A stretch of DNA of 64,000 bases from Macrostomum hystrix (taxonomy: Eukaryota; Platyhelminthes; Macrostomidae), in assembly GCA_950097015.1 (NCBI GenBank), contig CATNEN010000038.1:22258001-22322000 (forward strand), written 5' to 3'. Every line of letters starts with the position of its first letter. The first letter of the stretch is position 1. A program made the position numbers and the translations under genes. Positions 9,180 through 21,700 of this stretch are shown piece by piece. The notes under the pieces are model-generated. The model was not told where the DNA came from and did no database searches. It saw only the letters and a program-made list of their open reading frames with translations.

Positions 9180-9833
9180 ATGCATCTGGGTCTTCGGGGT
9201 GGCGCCGGAGACCATGAGGCTCAACACTACCGAGCCCCAGCTGTACCACAGGGCACACTTCGAGTCGGGACGCTGAACTGCCGCACTCTCAAGGCCGCCT
9301 GGCGGAGAGGGTTGCTGGCGAAGCTTGCGCTCGACCTCAGCTGTGATGTCATCGCACTTCAGGAAGTGTCTATCAAAGCCGAGCCTGGACTTCACTGTGA
9401 GGACTTGGGCTTCGGTTGGACACTCTGGTACACCTCAGCGGATCAACGAGGCCGTGGAGGAGTTGCAGCACTGATCGGCCCGAGACTGCAGCAGAGCTAT
9501 CGCTGCTCTTCCTTGTCCCCCCGGATGCTTCGGGTAGACATCCGACTTCGCGGCCGGAACGCTCGCCTGTTTTGCGTGTACGCGCCACTGCCACCCACCC
9601 AGATGAGGCTCAGGACTTCTTCGAGCAGCACTCTGCGCGCGTGGAGGAGACTGCACAGCGCGACACGGTGGTCGTACTCGGAGTCCTAAACGCAGTTCCG
9701 CGTAAGTCCGAGCGGTCCCTGTTTGTGACGCCCCGTGAAAACGGCAACACCCAAGCGCTGGAGGACTTCCTAGAGAGTCAGGATATGGTGTCGGCCAACA
9801 CCTGCTTCCGCAAGCTGTCATACCTACGTACAT
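9180..9833 (+). pseudogene. LINE endonuclease (EEP/AP-type) fragment, frameshifted
   Basis: Reads VGTLNCRTLK, then LSCDVIALQEV, then RGRGGVAALIG and LFCVYAP, the ordered motifs of the LINE AP-endonuclease. Near 9580-9600 the frame changes; the second frame continues ATHPDEAQDFF, then LGVLNAVP, then SANTCFRK. In active enzymes the LGVLNA site reads LGDxNA, so the aspartate is replaced by valine. The fragment stops where the 41-bp minisatellite begins (about 9819). GC-rich DNA upstream, split by the P-like element, is probably the LINE 5' region. Broken in two ways and not functional. Confidence 0.75.
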
Positions 9834-10313
9834 GAATGCATCATGCCCGACCCCGCTGTCATATCTAAGTACATGAATGCATCATGTCTGACCCCGCTGT
9901 CATATCTAAGTACATGAATGCATCATGCCCGACCCCGCTGTCATATCTAAGTACATGAATGCATCATTTCTGACCCCGCTGTCATATCTAAGTACATGAA
10001 TGCATCATGTCCGACCCCGCTGTCATATCTAAGTACATGAATGCATCATGTCTGACCCCGCTGTCATATCTAAGTACATGAATGCATCATGTCTGACCCC
10101 GCTGTCATATCTAAGTACATGAATGCATCATGTCCGACCCCGCTGTCATATCTAAGTACATGAATGCATCATGTCTGACCCCGCTGTCATATCTAAGTAC
10201 ATGAATGCATTATGTCTGACCCCGCTGTCATATCTAAGTACATGAATGCATCATGTCTGACCCCGCTGTCATATCTAAGTACATGAATGCATTATGTCTG
10301 ACCACGCTGTCAT
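9819..10313. repeat. Minisatellite, 41-bp unit, about 12 copies
   Basis: Each unit carries ATCTAAGTACATGAATGCAT followed by a variable CATGTCTGACCCCGCTG segment. Differences between copies are single bases. The first unit differs most (CCTACG for TCTAAG) and matches 6502-6523. Confidence 0.95.
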
Positions 10314-10857
10314 TCTAAGGTTAAATTCTAATTAATTAGAATTAATTAATAAGAATTATAATTAGCCTCCCATTTTAAGATAAAAGTATGGCTCAGTAAG
10401 AAAGTGTAATAAAAACAATTTTTACATGGCCTTTTCAACATTAATTTCTATAGTTTTGTGACAAATGTATCTGGAATTTTCAAATAATTTGGACAACTTC
10501 ATGTTCCATGGCTTACATAAAAAATCACACTCAGGTATGACATTTTTTGTTTGCCAATTGACTATTGTTTTTTATAATCTTTGTTAGATATCTAACTGCT
10601 TTGCAATTGCTATGTTGGCTGCACTGCAGCAGTTTCTGAATGCATATCGTCAAAAAAATATAAAAAATATCATCTCCAACATATGCAGACACAACTTGAC
10701 AGATAAAACTGCAGTCAACATAGGAAAAGTGCAAATTATTGAGACCAAAGCCAGGTGTGCTATGGCATGATGCTGATCAATTTTATATAAATCAATAGTT
10801 TGCAACCTGCAAAATCAACCTTAAAAAATCTGAATATAAAGCCACATTACTTCTGAA
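10314..10857. other. AT-rich unique DNA, no gene seen
   Basis: No coding or structural signal recognised. A TTAGCCTCCCA string at 10361-10371 resembles the core of the next minisatellite. Confidence 0.4.
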
Positions 10858-11841
10858 ATCCCAAGATTGAGCTACTAGCCTCCCAGATCCCAAGATTGAG
10901 CTACTAGCCTCCCAGATCCCAAGATTGAGCTACTTGCCTCCCAGATCCCAAGATTGAGCTACTTGCCTCCCAGATCCCAAGATTGAGCTACTTGCCTCCC
11001 AGATCCCCAGATTGAGCTACTAGCCTCCCAGATCCCCAGATTGAGCTACTTGCCTCCCAGATCCCAAGATTGAGCTACTTGCCTCCCAGATCCCAAGATT
11101 GAGCTACTAGCCTCCCAGATCCCAAGATTGAGCTACTTGCCTCCCAGATCCCCAGATTGAGCTACTAGCCTCCCAGATCCCAAGATTGAGCTACTAGCCT
11201 CCCAGATCCCAAGATTGAGCTACTTGCCTCCCAGATCCCCAGATTGAGCTACTAGCCTCCCAGATCCCAAGATTGAGCTACTAGCCTCCCAGATCCCAAG
11301 ATTGAGCTACTAGCCTCCCAGATCCCAAGATTGAGCTACTTGCCTCCCAGATCCCAAGATTGAGCTACTAGCCTCCCAGATCCCAAGATTGAGCTACTTG
11401 CCTCCCAGATCCCAAGATTGAGCTACTTGCCTCCCAGATCCCAAGATTGAGCTACTTGCCTCCCAGATCCCAAGATTGAGCTACTTGCCTCCCAGATCCC
11501 AAGATTGAGCTACTTGCCTCCCAGATCCCAAGATTGAGCTACTTGCCTCCCAGATCCCCAGATTGAGCTACTAGCCTCCCAGATCCCAAGATTGAGCTAC
11601 TAGCCTCCCAGATCCCAAGATTGAGCTACTAGCCTCCCAGATCCCAAGATTGAGCTACTTGCCTCCCAGATCCCAAGATTGAGCTACTTGCCTCCCAGAT
11701 CCCAAGATTGAGCTACTTGCCTCCCAGATCCCAAGATTGAGCTACTTGCCTCCCAGATCCCCAGATTGAGCTACTAGCCTCCCAGATCCCCAGATTGAGC
11801 TACTTGCCTCCCAGATCCCAAGATTGAGCTACTAGCCTCCC
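10858..11841. repeat. Minisatellite, 29-bp unit, about 34 copies
   Basis: Core GATTGAGCTACTAGCCTCCC. Nearly all variation is at two sites: CCAAG or CCCAG before GATTG, and CTAG or CTTG before CCTCCC. Copies form a two-letter code along the array. Confidence 0.95.
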
Positions 11842-11926
11842 AAATATTTTCCCAACTTGCAGTTTAATTCACCAGATCGCTGACTCAGCTCTCCATCTGT
11901 GCTCAGCCCTTCTCTCTGCTCTGCTA

Positions 11927-12166
11927 ATGTTTGGCGCTATGTCGTTCAACGTCGCCATCCTACTAGCAGTAGTGTTAGGCAGTTGCGTCGGCTATTTCCT
12001 ATCGCACGGTCGAACTAAACCTCAGTCTAAGCCTGATAATTTTGCTGAATTAGAGGGACAGTGCGGTGAACAGTTCAATGGAATGAAATTTTTGTCACGG
12101 ACAGCAGCAGCGAAATGGCATTTGTTGGAAGGGAGAGTGAAATTTAAATCTTTGTATTCTTGTTAG
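11927..12166 (+). CDS. Possible small membrane-anchored protein, unknown
   Basis: Seventy-nine codons from an ATG, with a hydrophobic segment at about residues 8-24 (VAILLAVVLGSCVGYFL) and a polar tail. No family recognised. It could be a complete small protein, a first exon, or chance. It sits between two arrays with no gene nearby and no clear promoter. Confidence 0.2.
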   Translation: MFGAMSFNVAILLAVVLGSCVGYFLSHGRTKPQSKPDNFAELEGQCGEQFNGMKFLSRTAAAKWHLLEGRVKFKSLYSC

Positions 12167-12637
12167 ACACACCGCCCTCTTGTTAGTAACATCGTCCTCC
12201 TGTTACACTTCACTTACAAAAGTTGTTTTTGCAAGAAAGTTATTGTTCTTGATTTAGAATTTTTATTTACGTGTCTATCTAAAAATCCGATTTTCATTCT
12301 CCTGGCAGTCTACTGTCAGTAGCAATATGTAAGTATTTTGCTCATGATTAAAACTCTTATCTGTGATACGATTAATCAGCTGCTGAATGCGAAAATCTGC
12401 ATTTCTAGTTTTTTAGTCCTTGCTTTTTAAACTTTTCCCTTCTGCGTTTTATATTCTTAATTCATTCGATGCATGCCTATTCAGAGGTATTTTTCAACAT
12501 TTTCAAATAAAACCGCTATAAAGTAATATATTGTAAACTGGATACTTTATATAGATTTTTAAACTAAAATTAGGCACATACATTGCTAAGGGCAGAATTT
12601 AATATTCTATTTTACTTTTTTGCTGCACCAAAGAAAA

Positions 12638-13825
12638 GATAGATACTCGTAGATATAAACTCGTAGATGGATAGATATATACTCGTAGATGGATAGATAT
12701 ATACTCGTAGATGGATAGATATATACTCGTAGATGGATAGATACATACTCGTAGATGGATAGATATATACTCGTAGATGGATAGATACATACTCGTAGAT
12801 GGATAGATATATACTCGTAGATGGATAGATACATATTCGTAGATGGATAGATATATACTCGTAGATGGATAGATATATACTCGTCGATGGATAGATACAT
12901 ACTCGTAGATGGATAGATATATACTCGTAGATGGATAGATATATATTCGTAGATGGATAGATATATACTCGTAGATGGATAGATATATACTCGTAGATGG
13001 ATAGATATATACTCGTAGATGGATAGATATATACTCGTAGATGGATAGATATATACTCGTAGATGGATAGATATATACTCGTAGATGGATAGATATATAC
13101 TCGTAGATGGATAGATATATACTCGTAGATGGATAGATATATACTCGTAGATGGATAGATATATACTCGTAGATGGATAGATACATACTCGTAGATGGAT
13201 AGATATATACTCGTAGATGGATAGATATATACTCGTAGATGGATAGATATATACTCGTAGATGGATAGATAAATACTCGTAGATGGATAGATATATACTC
13301 GTAGATGGATAGATATATACTCGTAGATGGATAGATACATACTCGTAGATGGATAGATATATACTCGTAGATGGATAGATACATACTCGTAGATGGATAG
13401 ATATATACTCGTAGATGGATAGATACATACTCGTAGATGGATAGATATATACTCGTAGATGGATAGATATATACTCGTAGATGGATAGATATATACTCGT
13501 AGATGGATAGATACATACTCGTAGATGGATAGCTATATACTCGTAGATGGATAGATACATATTCGTAGATGGATAGATATATACTCGTAGATGGATAGAT
13601 ATATACTCGTCGATGGATAGATACATACTCGTAGATGGATAGATAAATACTCGTAGATGGATAGATAAATACTCGTAGATGTATAGATATATACTCGTAG
13701 ATGGATAGATATATACTCGTAGATGGATAGATATATATTCGTAGATGGATAGATATATACTCGTAGATGGATAGATATATACTCGTAGATGGATAGATAT
13801 ATACTCGTAGATGGATAGATATATC
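12638..13825. repeat. Minisatellite, 22-bp unit, about 54 copies
   Basis: Core CTCGTAGATGGATAGATA. Since 22 is not a multiple of three and the minus strand lacks stops, all three minus frames are open with a 22-residue period; these are not genes. Confidence 0.95.
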
Positions 13826-14519
13826 GTGACACATTGTCCAGTAGAATTATGAACAGCAAAAAGCAGGAAGTGGCCTTTTGTGTGTGCAATTGTCTAGTAG
13901 AATGTGAGCAGTTACAGTTTCAAGTCAGAAATTATCTACAACTCTGTTTAGCTCTATTTGTCAGTAGTCACTCCAGATTGGGTTACTCGTTCCTACTCAA
14001 GCGTTATAATCGCCACTCGGCAGCTGCACAACAGCAGGAAATGTGATTTTCTCTTTCTAGCTCGCTTGTCAGGTTAAAAAACACGCGCACTCCCGGGAGA
14101 GACTTGTGTGATTCACACGAGTCAGAGGAGATCAGTTTTCGGGTTAAACAGGCGTGACAAAGAGAAAAAATGTTATGCATTAAAGTGGTGCAATCTAATA
14201 CGTACAGTTTATATGTCATGTCTAGCAAGCTATTTAATTCTCTAAATACGAGTTAACACAAATGCTGAAGCTGTCTGCAATGCGTCAGAAACAATAAATA
14301 GGAAAGCTACATGGCTTATCAATTTCAGCACGAGATTTTTTCGTCACATTTGCAGCATCAGCATCTATGCAGATACGAGAGAAGCTGATGCTGCTGCTGC
14401 TGACTGCTTAAGTATTCTCGAGTTTATATTTAGAATTATTAAAAGCGTGAGAAATTTAGTCGATAAGAAATATGATAACGACATAAGTGAAGCTGCAACT
14501 GATCCACAATGCTTCTGTT
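13826..14519. other. Unique DNA, no gene seen
   Basis: Short open frames only, with no domain or splice pattern recognised. Confidence 0.35.
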
Positions 14520-14950
14520 GAGATGAGATAGGAGTTCAGAGAGGGGTAAGATAAGAAAGAATATTGGAGAAGGATGAGATGTGTAAGGAATTAAGAAAGG
14601 GATGAGATGAGAAAGAAGACAAGAGGGGTGAGATGAGGAATGAGGTAAGAGAGGGGGGATGAGAATGGAGATAAGAGAGGGTGAGATGAGGGAAGAGATA
14701 ACAGAGGGGTGAGATGAGGGAAGAGATAACAGAGGGGTGAGATGAGGGAAGAGATAAGACAGGGTGAGATGAGGGAAGAGATAAGACAGGGTGAGATGAG
14801 GGAAGAGATAACAGAGGGGTGAGATGAGGGAAGAGATAAGACAGGGTGAGATGAGAAAAGAGATAAGAGAGGGGTGAGATGAGGGAAGAGATAACCGAGG
14901 GGTGAGATGAGGGAGATGAGAAAGGAGACGGAAGAGTGGTGTGATGAGAG
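14520..14950. repeat. Purine-rich minisatellite, about 28-bp unit
   Basis: GAGATGAGGGAAGAGATAAC-type units with AGAGGGGT or GACAGGGT joints, more divergent at both edges. Confidence 0.85.
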
Positions 14951-15767
14951 ACGATTTAGGAGGATTTGAGAGAGATAAATGAGATAAAAGCTGGTTATAA
15001 TAAACGGAACATACAAGGCTTTGCAAAATGAGCAAGTGCAGATTCAATTAAGCAGTAGAAATTTTCGCATGGCAAGCAGACTTTGTTGACTGTAGTTTTT
15101 TAGCCTTTAAAAATAATAACGAGATCAAAGGGCCGAAACTGAGCAGCCAGCGAAAAAACAGCTCGAAAAAAAAGATTTTTTTTAGCATAACGAAATCTAA
15201 CAAAGAAAATATTGAAGCCATTTTGTATTCCCGTTGAGTCGTAATCGCATTGGCATTGTTGTTGTAAACCAAAAAATATGGCAAAAACGCAATAAAAAGT
15301 TGTAAAATGTGTTTTTATCTGGCACCGTAATACATTTCGCTGCAGCAACGCAGACTAAGTCTGCATGGGCCGCCTTTTTATCGACCCAATAAAACATATT
15401 TTGTGACTAAGCATTGATCTCGCGTATTCTTGACAAAAAAACATTTATGATTTTATGCTGTGTTTAAATTCGGTAAGCTGGTAAGTCTAGCATGGATATT
15501 GTAGCAGCTTTTGTTTAAATCTGTTGCAGCATAAATAAAACAAAACAGTTCAGTGATGTTTTTACAATCCGGTTCTGGGACTATATAACGAGTTCCTGCT
15601 TACTGGTAATTGTAAACACTCACAAACAAATCTGCCACCGATTAGGATAAAAAATTTACTGCGATTAATTTTTTTGCAAGCCAATGAAAATATTTTAACG
15701 GAATTGGATGAAAATTCTTAGCAGCTCTTGCAGCGGTTTTGGCCTAAAACATCTGCTTTTTTCAAAG
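14951..15767. other. Unique DNA, no gene seen
   Basis: AT-rich, with only short open frames that lack recognisable content. Confidence 0.35.
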
Positions 15768-16118
15768 ATAATGAGTGACTGGAGTAGGATAATAATCACT
15801 GGGGTAGGAAAATAATCACTGGGGTAGGAAAATAATCATTGGGGTAGAAAAATAGTCACTGGGGTAGGAAAATAATCACTGGGGTAGAAAAATAATCACT
15901 GAGGTAGGAAATGAGTCACTGGGGTAGGAAATGAGTCACTGCGGCAGGTAATGAATCATGGTGGTAGGAAATGAGTCACTGGGGTAGGAAATGAGTCACT
16001 GCGGCAGGTAATGAATCATGGTGGTAGGAAATGAGTCACTGGTGTAGGAAATGAGTCACTGCGGCTGGTAATGAATCATGGTGGTAGGAAATGAGTCACT
16101 GGGGTAGGAAATATGTCG
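15768..16118. repeat. Minisatellite, 20-bp unit, about 17 copies
   Basis: Left part: ACTGGGGTAGGAAAATAATC units. Right part: a 60-bp higher-order triplet that includes an AATGAATCATGGTGGT variant, repeated about three times. Confidence 0.9.
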
Positions 16119-17340
16119 CTCGGGAAAATGCTAAATATTAAAAGACAGGATTCGAAGGCTTAAATCACAATTAATTAGTTATAATATAATCTTTGGCAGT
16201 TAATAGCAAAGCTGCATTCCTAAGCTTTTTATTTAGAGCAGCTATGCCAGCAATGCAAATTATATTTATTTTATGTACAATTTCTATTTGACTTTCGCAA
16301 GTGAAGCATGTAAGAAGAGAGTAAATAAATACAAAAACTATTGACCCATTATTATACTATTTTGCGTCTTTGTAGAATTTTTGAACCCAAAAGATCGGTG
16401 CTTTGTCCTTTTTAAGCAATGGATCTTGGCTGCATTTAAAATAACTTTGAAAATGTTAGCAACTAAAGTGCATGCATGCACTTTAAATTTGTGGGCACAG
16501 CGTGGATAAAATTAATTTTAAGTGATAGGGGCAATTGCTTTATAGGCATGCATTATAATACAATAGTAGGCGCGTGAAATATCCGAATACAGATGCTTTA
16601 ATTGAACAAAAAGTTGACAAATTCTAAACCATGGAAAATTGCAGAAGGTAGAGAGGCATGTTTTTATTATCATATTTTATTGGCACAAATCAGCCGACTT
16701 TTTTGCTATTTAGGCATTCGTTTCTTCCTTTGTTTGTTTGACTGCATTAAAGAGCTATTTGGCGGTAATTTGAATTTCACTAGCGATACGCAAGCTCAGG
16801 TTTAATTATAGCGCAATTAAAATATTTGTTTGAAAAGTGTACATTTTTGACACATGCAACAAACTACGCGTTTGCTTCGAGACTTAAGAAAAATTTTATA
16901 TAATCTCAATATATATTTTTTGTTTTCTAGCTATACAAAAAGAAAATCTATTGGCATTTATTTGCATGTATTTTTACAGAAATATACGCGACTGGAAAAT
17001 GAGTCTGCAGTCCCAGGACCCGCCCGAGTTGGTTGAATTAGGTGAATTATTGTTTAGTGAAAAAGAATCTTCAGTTTTCATTATTCGCCAAACTGAACAG
17101 CAAATCAGTGGTGGAACAATTTTCTACTTAAAAAATCTACGCGAAACGCAGATTTACTGGCTGATATTTAAGCAGGGCTTTACAATCTGCGCTATTTTTA
17201 TATAATTTTTTAGCTGCAGGTCTAGTTGCCCATATTCTCGCATCTCTACAATGCTGGTAGTTTAGCTGCCTTTTGGAAAAAAATAACTCAATACAGGAGC
17301 AATGGGATGAAACAAAGGCAGAGTAGATTCTTGATTGCTC
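16119..17340. other. 3' flank of the NET gene; no other gene seen
   Basis: AT-rich. Contains a minus-strand AATAAA at 16962-16957, 539 nt past the stop of the NET-family gene, which could be its polyadenylation signal. No nearer canonical signal was seen. Confidence 0.35.
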
Positions 17341-17500
17341 TACTTGAAAAAATTCCTCCCTGCCTCTGAGACCAGGGTTCTCATTGTCGCATCGAAACAA
17401 CTGTTTGGGTCCTTCTTGCCGGCTGATGTCGGCTGCTCTTGATGGTGGAATTTCCCCGAAACAATGTCAAATAAGGGCCTAAATCGAGTTCGTAAATTTC

Positions 17501-18784
17501 CTAGACCAAAGGCGCCGCCCCGTAAGCTGCTAGTCTGTTCAAGAAGCCGACGCCCGCGCCTACAGCTGCAGCCGCCGAAGCCGAGGAGCCTCCGGATGCA
17601 ACGCTGCCGTTGACGACGCTCCCGGCGACTGCACCGTCGCTGACGGCACTGCCACGGAGATGCTGATGATGGCTGTAGTAGGGATGATACCGGTGCTGCT
17701 GCTGCTGCTGCTGCTGCTGCTCTGTGCTGATGGTGGCTGACATCCATTTTCTAATCGACTCCAGCTGCTGGTAGTGAGAATGATGAGGCACCGGCGGAGG
17801 CTGTTGCGAGGTTGTTGAAGGAGCCGACGAGGCGGCGGCAGCCGCTGCAGCCATTGCAGCCATAGCGGCGTATGGTGACAGTGGCGTCCCAGAAGCTGCA
17901 CCAGCTGGTGCCGCTGATGACGATGTCGATGCAGTTGACACGGGTGGGGACTGCGGCTGCGGCTGGGACTGGGTTACCTCGTGAGATCGCATATGCCGCA
18001 TCAGTTGATCGGGAGACGGATAGTGCTTGCCGCAGAAGATGCAAAACTCAGCCGTCGGTTGCGAGGACGTTGGCGGCGGCGGCGGCGGCGGCGGAGGCGG
18101 CGCAGGCTGCAGCGACGTCGCCACGGCCGCGAACTGCAGATAGTCCATGAGAGCTCTGGCGTGGCCACAATGCGGACAGGCGCACACAGCCGCGGTGTGA
18201 CCTTCGGGCACGCTGAGCCCACTCCAGGCTGCGGCCATTGTCAGCTGATGCAACAGGTTCGCTGGCTGCTGCTGCTGTTGATGATGACTGAGAGCGAAGC
18301 CGGACGACAGGACACTCGTTGGTGGCAGCGGCGGTGGCGGAGGCGGCCGCATCATGTAGGCGGATGTCGCTGACTGGTGCTGATGATGATGGCTAGCAGC
18401 TGTTGCCGCAGCCGCAGCCGCCGCAGCTTCCAGGAGCTTCCTGTGCTGCAGCTCAAGCACAGCAGCTGCGGCAGCGGTTGAAGTCTCGCTGACACACTTG
18501 ACATGGCCGGAGTTCGGCGAGGAGAAAGGAGAGTTGGACGAGACCGACTGCTTGCGGCCCTCCGTGTGACTGGCTGACGAAGGCCGACTATGGTGAGATC
18601 GCTTGCTAAGCGGCGAGTGCTGCTGCTGCTGCTGCTGCTGCTGGCTTCCGCCGCGTACAGCCAACGGCGTCGACATCGATAGCGAAGATGGCGTCAATGA
18701 AGATCCCGAAGCTGAGAGTAGCGAGCCGCCCGAACCGTCTCTGCCGATGCTATCGCAGGTCTTGGCCAGCAGGGCCAACGGGCT
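17501..18784 (-). CDS. noc: NET-family gene, coding exon 2
   Basis: Begins SPLALLAKTC right after the acceptor and runs 427 codons plus stop. The frame stays open upstream through TTG and CTG codons, but the acceptor and family motif fix the exon start. Trinucleotide runs encode glutamine, alanine and proline tracts. Confidence 0.85.
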   Translation of the reverse strand, partial: SPLALLAKTCDSIGRDGSGGSLLSASGSSLTPSSLSMSTPLAVRGGSQQQQQQQQHSPLSKRSHHSRPSSASHTEGRKQSVSSNSPFSSPNSGHVKCVSETSTAAAAAVLELQHRKLLEAAAAAAAATAASHHHQHQSATSAYMMRPPPPPPLPPTSVLSSGFALSHHQQQQQPANLLHQLTMAAAWSGLSVPEGHTAAVCACPHCGHARALMDYLQFAAVATSLQPAPPPPPPPPPPTSSQPTAEFCIFCGKHYPSPDQLMRHMRSHEVTQSQPQPQSPPVSTASTSSSAAPAGAASGTPLSPYAAMAAMAAAAAAASSAPSTTSQQPPPVPHHSHYQQLESIRKWMSATISTEQQQQQQQQHRYHPYYSHHQHLRGSAVSDGAVAGSVVNGSVASGGSSASAAAAVGAGVGFLNRLAAYGAAPLV

Positions 18785-21700
18785 CTGCGAGGAATTCAGA
18801 GTTTTTGGGTGCAACCAATGTAGGCCTACTGGATTGGAGCTTCGAATAGAGAGGTCACGAGTTCGAATTTTAAAATACCGAATTTCCTAGTGCTTCAAGT
18901 CATCCGGCCGAAATAGTATTAATAATAATATTATCATTATTATTATTGATAGCCGGAGGGCTGCGGGCAGTGGCACATCATTTGGTGACTCTAGAATCTA
19001 GACCCGCCTCGTCGGCTCCTTCAACAGCCTCGCAACAGGATGCAATTCTGCCCATTTCGCTGACTCCTGAGCACACAGATACCGAACGCAGGCACACGCT
19101 CACACAGGTGTGTACATCCGCCCTGACTTTCTCATCGTCAGGCAGTGTACGGGGACCTTGGTGTGAGAGGCAAACGCGTTAACCGCTCTGCCACTCACCC
19201 CCCTTGTCATCCGGCTGTAAAATGGGTAGACATTTGTCCTAAGCCTTCTGAGTCCACGGACTGAACGGCTGTACACCAGCCTTTGACATATCGCCGCGCA
19301 ACAGCTGCGGCTGTGCCAACTGTAATTTCCACCTGGCTATCTCTAATTGAAAATTGTGAAATTAAGAAATGCGAACATGCCTCAACTCACAAGAATAAAT
19401 TAAATTCAAAAGACAAGCCGCTACAGACAAGCAGCTCGATTTGAATTTGAATGAAAGGGTTTATATTAATTATAATATTAGTTATTATAAATGGCAGACG
19501 CTTAACTTATATTGCTCTTAAAAGGTATTTTTTTTCTTTGATATAACACTGGCGTCATGAAAACTTTCTGGTTGTAAAAATGTGAAACCGTAAATGTCAG
19601 GATTGCAAATACTGTGTTGAATAGTTATGAATAATATTTTATGCATATCCGATTCACAGCAAAAACAATATGTCTGCGACTTACTTTTTTGCATTTTCGG
19701 TAATTTTTGTACAGTTTCTTAGTTAAAACAGTCTAGGCTTAGTTTGTTAAAACGTTAGTTAGTTCGTTAGTTTTCTAGGCTAGGCACAAAATGTAACGGA
19801 CCTGAAGGATTATCAGTGAAACCAAATTTAACGGAACTGAAGGATTATCTGTGAAACCAAATTTAACGGAACTGAAGGATTATCAGTGAAACCAAATTTA
19901 ACGGAACTGAAGGATTATCTGTGAAACCAAATTTAACGGAACTGAAGGATTATCTGTGAAACCAAATTTAACGGAACTGAAGGATTATCTGTGAAACCAA
20001 ATTTAACGGAACTGAAGGATTATCAGTGAAACCAAATTTAACGGACCTGAAGGATTATCTGTGAAACCAAATTTAACGGAACTGAAGGATTATCAGTGAA
20101 ACCAAATTTAACGGAACTGAAGGATTTTCAGTGAAACCAAGTTTAACGGACCTGAATGATTATCAGTGAAACCAAGTTTAACGGACCTGAATGATTATCA
20201 TTGAAACCAAATTTAACGGACCTGAATGATTATCAGTGAAACCAAATTTAAGGTTTATACCGATTACAAAAATTGAAGATGAACTATTATTTTAAGAGGT
20301 TCGGAAATGAGACAATATATAGGCCAGTATTATTCGCTCGCTCCAAAACATGCAAAAGCGGGAAAAAAAACTAGTTTTCTCTTACATAGCTTGACAGACA
20401 AGCCGATATTTGGATAGGTTTGAAGGGCTGAATCGGTGACTGCCAGCTATAAGAAGATCTATACATACATGCGAGCTAATGGGAACGAAATTCATAGATT
20501 GCATAGACAAACTGACAGCTCTGTGACAGCAACAGCAGCAGCAGCTGTCTGTCTGTCAAACTGTCCTTTCCACTTATGCAGTCAGTCACAAGGAGAGGCA
20601 TATTGCATCATCTCGCAGTCACTCTTCCCATTCCTAATTTTCCACCCCCTATAGCAATTTTTCTCCTCAAGACAAGGAGAGGCTGTCATGATTGACATGA
20701 CCCCCATCAGTGACCCTCCCGCATAACCAAAAGGGGTCGAAGACCCCCCGATAAAACTAAAATGTAAAACATAATTTTTTAAACATTTTTTTCATCTTTG
20801 CCAGTGCTTGGGTCTGAATTTAATCTTCTTTTTGTCATTCAGTCAATCAATCAATCATCGTTGTCAATTCGACACTAGAATTGAAATGAATCTCTTTATT
20901 TCCTACGCAATAAAAACGTCACGATAAAATCTTGTTTGTAAAATAAATCGCTCTTAAAGTGACAGTTTGACAGTTCTACAGGGGCAGTGAGATTTATTAT
21001 TAATAATATTATTAGTAATACTCCTGTCTAGAGGCCGAAACACGATGACGTCACAGCTTCTCAAACTGATGAAATGAGTCTCGCTGTTCGCGATTTTTAG
21101 GCCCGAGTTTTTGATTGATTGATTGACGTATGGATAAATTGACAAATGATTATACATCTAATCGTTGATTGTTTTAATAGAGTAGAATATTGTAGAACCA
21201 CAGACAAACACCTGATGATGAAAAATCTATCCGAAGGTAATTTCATAAGTAAACTTTGAGATGACTGAATATGTCTCATGACCACTAGATCCGCAGCCAG
21301 CGAGGAGGCAATTCTGCCCATTTCGCTGACTCCTGAGCACACGCACACAGATACCGAACGCAGGCACACGCTCACACAGGTGTGTACATCTGCCCTGACT
21401 TTCTCATCGTCAGGCAGTGTACACTCTCACTGTGCCCTGGAGGTTGGCCCTCAAGGGCGTAAATGTGACGACAAGCCCCCAAGCCTTCTCTCCGCGGCTG
21501 CGCCCCAATATTTATGTGGCCTCACCGCGGAATCGAGCTCAGGGACCTTGGTGCGAGAGGCAAACGCGTTCACCGCTCTGCTCTCATGACATACAAACCT
21601 AACATTCACGCAATCAACAGTCACAAACTCACCTGATTAGGCTGACTTGATTCCAGGAAATCCGGATGGAGATATTGGCCCAAATTGTTCCGTTTATGCT

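Noticed and set aside
9819-10313. CRISPR-like array (regular 41-bp spacing)
   Set aside because: The whole unit repeats with single-base changes and has no unique spacers; the window is eukaryotic.
12599-13834. Three overlapping minus-strand frames of 242-411 codons
   Set aside because: All three frames read the same 22-bp minisatellite with a 22-residue period.
14439-15047. Minus-strand 202-codon frame (SSLISPLCYLFPHLT-type)
   Set aside because: Reading of the 28-bp purine-rich array.
17872-18373. Plus-strand arginine-rich frames opposite NET exon 2
   Set aside because: Antisense shadows of the proline, glutamine and alanine tracts; the NET motifs are on the minus strand.
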